64,000 bases of DNA. Source: Lumbricus terrestris (taxonomy: Eukaryota; Annelida; Clitellata; Crassiclitellata; Lumbricidae). Position numbers and translations under genes: made by a program. The stretch covers positions 64,973,449 through 65,037,448 of the forward strand of contig OX457037.1 in assembly GCA_949752735.1 (NCBI GenBank), read 5' to 3'. Below the pieces are notes generated by a model. It saw only the letters and a program-made list of their open reading frames with translations. It made no database searches and was not told where the DNA came from. Of this stretch, positions 62,701 through 64,000 are shown in pieces (position 1 is the first letter of the stretch; each line of letters opens with the position of its first letter).

Positions 62701-64000
62701 GTATGTGAATACTACCTTGTGAAATACAATTATTGGTTTGGTATTAGAATAATTATATTTACTTACCTGCGTACGAAAGCTACAAATCAGGTCACGCTAT
62801 TTATAACTCGCTTTCCTATTGGGTCGTCGAAGTCTTGGACCCGTATCAATGTATGTTCTACGAATTCGCAATAGAAGCCGGATTGATGAAATAACGCTTA
62901 GGTAATGGAAGCTGGAGGAGAGCATCTTTATTTCTGAAGTAAAAGCTGGACTGAAGAAAATAACGAGCGAGAAATAGAAGATATTTTTAGATCTGAACTA
63001 GAAGCTGGATGCATGTTCAAATACATGAATGAAAATCACCAATCCAGCTTCCATTTGAGCTAGAAAACCATTTAATTTTTTCATGAATCCAGCTTCTATT
63101 TCATCAATACGATTCGTCTGTAGACCAGTTGTCGTTAGACGAAATGTCAGGGGACCACTTGTCGTTAGACGAGTTGTCTGCAGACCAATAATTATTGTCG
63201 TGGAACCCTCAGACCCAAGGCAGCGCACGCTATTGCACTTCGTCTGGCCGTCGAGTGTCGATTAAGCCTACAATGAACATTTGCAGTGCGTTTTGTTTAT
63301 TTCGCGTTACTTGAATAATTATTAGAATGAATAATTACTCAAATTCGAATCCCGCTCCGTTCGTATCAATTTAATCAAAAATTTACGTCTCTGAAATATA
63401 ATAATATTACTAAACCAATTGCATTTCATAAGGCTGTATGTGAATACTACCTTGTGAAATACAATTATTGGTTTGGTATTAGAATAATTATATTTACTTA
63501 CCTGCGTACGAAAGCTACAAATCAGGTCACGCTATTTATAACTCGCTTTCCTATTGGGTCGTCGAAGTCTTGGACCCGTATCAATGTATGTTCTACGAAT
63601 TCGCAGGTGGACTGGGGCTTGGGGTGCAGAAATAGAAGCTGGAGTGGCGAAAACGCTTGAGAAAAATGAAAGCTGGATAAAGGCATTATATAGCTGAAAT
63701 GGAAGCTGGATAAAGGCAATTATATAGCTGAAATGGAAGCTGGATTAATTAAAAAAAAGCATGAGAAATGGAAGCTGGATAAAGCATTTATATCGCTTAA
63801 ATGAAAGCTGGATAAAGGCATTTATATAGCGGAAATGGAAGCTGGTTGATTAAAAAAGGCATGAGAAATGGAAGCTGGATAAAGGTATCTTAAGGCTGAA
63901 ATGGAACTAAAATTTCAGGGGTATTGCGCTACAAAAGTTCATAAACACGTGAGTGCCCGTGACGTCATTGGAATGTGTGTACATATGGCGGAGGCGAGTG
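59768..64000. mobile_element. Large foldback element, right end at window edge
   Basis: The left end (from 59777, probably 59768 if it starts GG) and the last ~85 bases of the window are inverted copies: CACTCGCCTCCGCCATATGT, with few differences over about 78 bp. Just inside, a second inverted pair of about 340 bp matches 59903-60240 with the right part of each 735-bp unit. The middle is a mosaic of cassette copies in both orientations: minus-type 60240-60560, plus-type 60590-61220, minus-type 61230-61560 and 63630-63900. No transposase is seen. The target duplication lies beyond the window. Confidence 0.85.
61401..63605. repeat. Three tandem 735-bp units inside the foldback element
   Basis: Units 61401-62135, 62136-62870 and 62871-63605 are almost identical; one difference I noticed is CCTCAGACCC against CCTCAAACCC in the middle unit. 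Each holds cassette copies, a CGTTAGACGA-type short repeat and the inverted-arm sequence ending CTACGAATTCGCA. The short open frames in them show no family similarity. Confidence 0.93.

Noticed and set aside
61528..63265. Repeated 60- and 76-codon frames as small genes
   Set aside because: They occur once per 735-bp unit on both strands and translate the cassette repeats. No similarity or start context supports a gene.
56536..63900. CRISPR-like array of repeats and spacers
   Set aside because: The cores vary, spacers are themselves repeated, orientation changes, and the host is a eukaryote with introns. The arrays lie inside inverted-repeat transposons.

Overview
The window is eukaryotic, from an invertebrate animal. 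Genes are split by GT-AG introns, about two thirds of the bases are intron or transposon, and non-coding DNA is AT-rich with recurring palindromes of the type TAGGCCTA. The transposon mix suggests a marine deuterostome, perhaps an echinoderm: L2/CR1-like LINEs, hAT and Harbinger-like miniature elements, a Ty3/gypsy element, and foldback elements with 8-bp target duplications like the sea-urchin TU elements. That placement is an inference.

Two multi-exon genes can be rebuilt with consistent splice phases. On the + strand, nine exons (8707-33719) join without a stop into a predicted 1153-residue protein: two CARD domains, a proline-rich segment, a long coiled coil, a third CARD, a segment I do not recognise, and a C-terminal NHL-like beta-propeller. 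I know of no described protein with this order; it looks like a death-fold signalling or innate immune scaffold. On the - strand, eleven exons (57453-42227) encode a complete 372-residue ubiquitin-conjugating enzyme of the UBE2Q family, with an NRF-1 type palindrome about 160 bp upstream of its start.

Layout. 1-8700: transposon territory, with a hAT-like element (120-925), a foldback element with 15-bp repeats (3748-4449), and a hAT-like composite (5393-7552) that carries an OTU-like coding remnant broken by a miniature element built of 86-bp repeats. 8707-33719: the CARD/NHL gene, whose introns hold an internally inverted LINE (10985-13860), two foldback elements (14062-14418 and 22977-23482), a hAT-like element (17500-19406) and an antisense Ty3/gypsy element with near-identical LTRs (24461-30098). 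33720-42200: intergenic, with a second 86-bp-repeat element, a 383-bp hAT miniature element and a Harbinger-like element. 42227-57453: the UBE2Q gene, with hAT, pogo-like, SINE, LINE and foldback insertions in its introns. 57454-64000: intergenic, ending in a foldback element of at least 4.2 kb with three tandem 735-bp units, cut by the window edge.

The two genes show no sign of acting together. The most unusual material is the CARD/NHL protein and a set of elements with different terminal repeats but the same internal cassette around the core ATCCAGCTTCTATTT. Three of these have exact 8-bp target duplications and ends beginning GG. All exon limits come from reading splice sites, frames and family similarity by eye, without transcript data.
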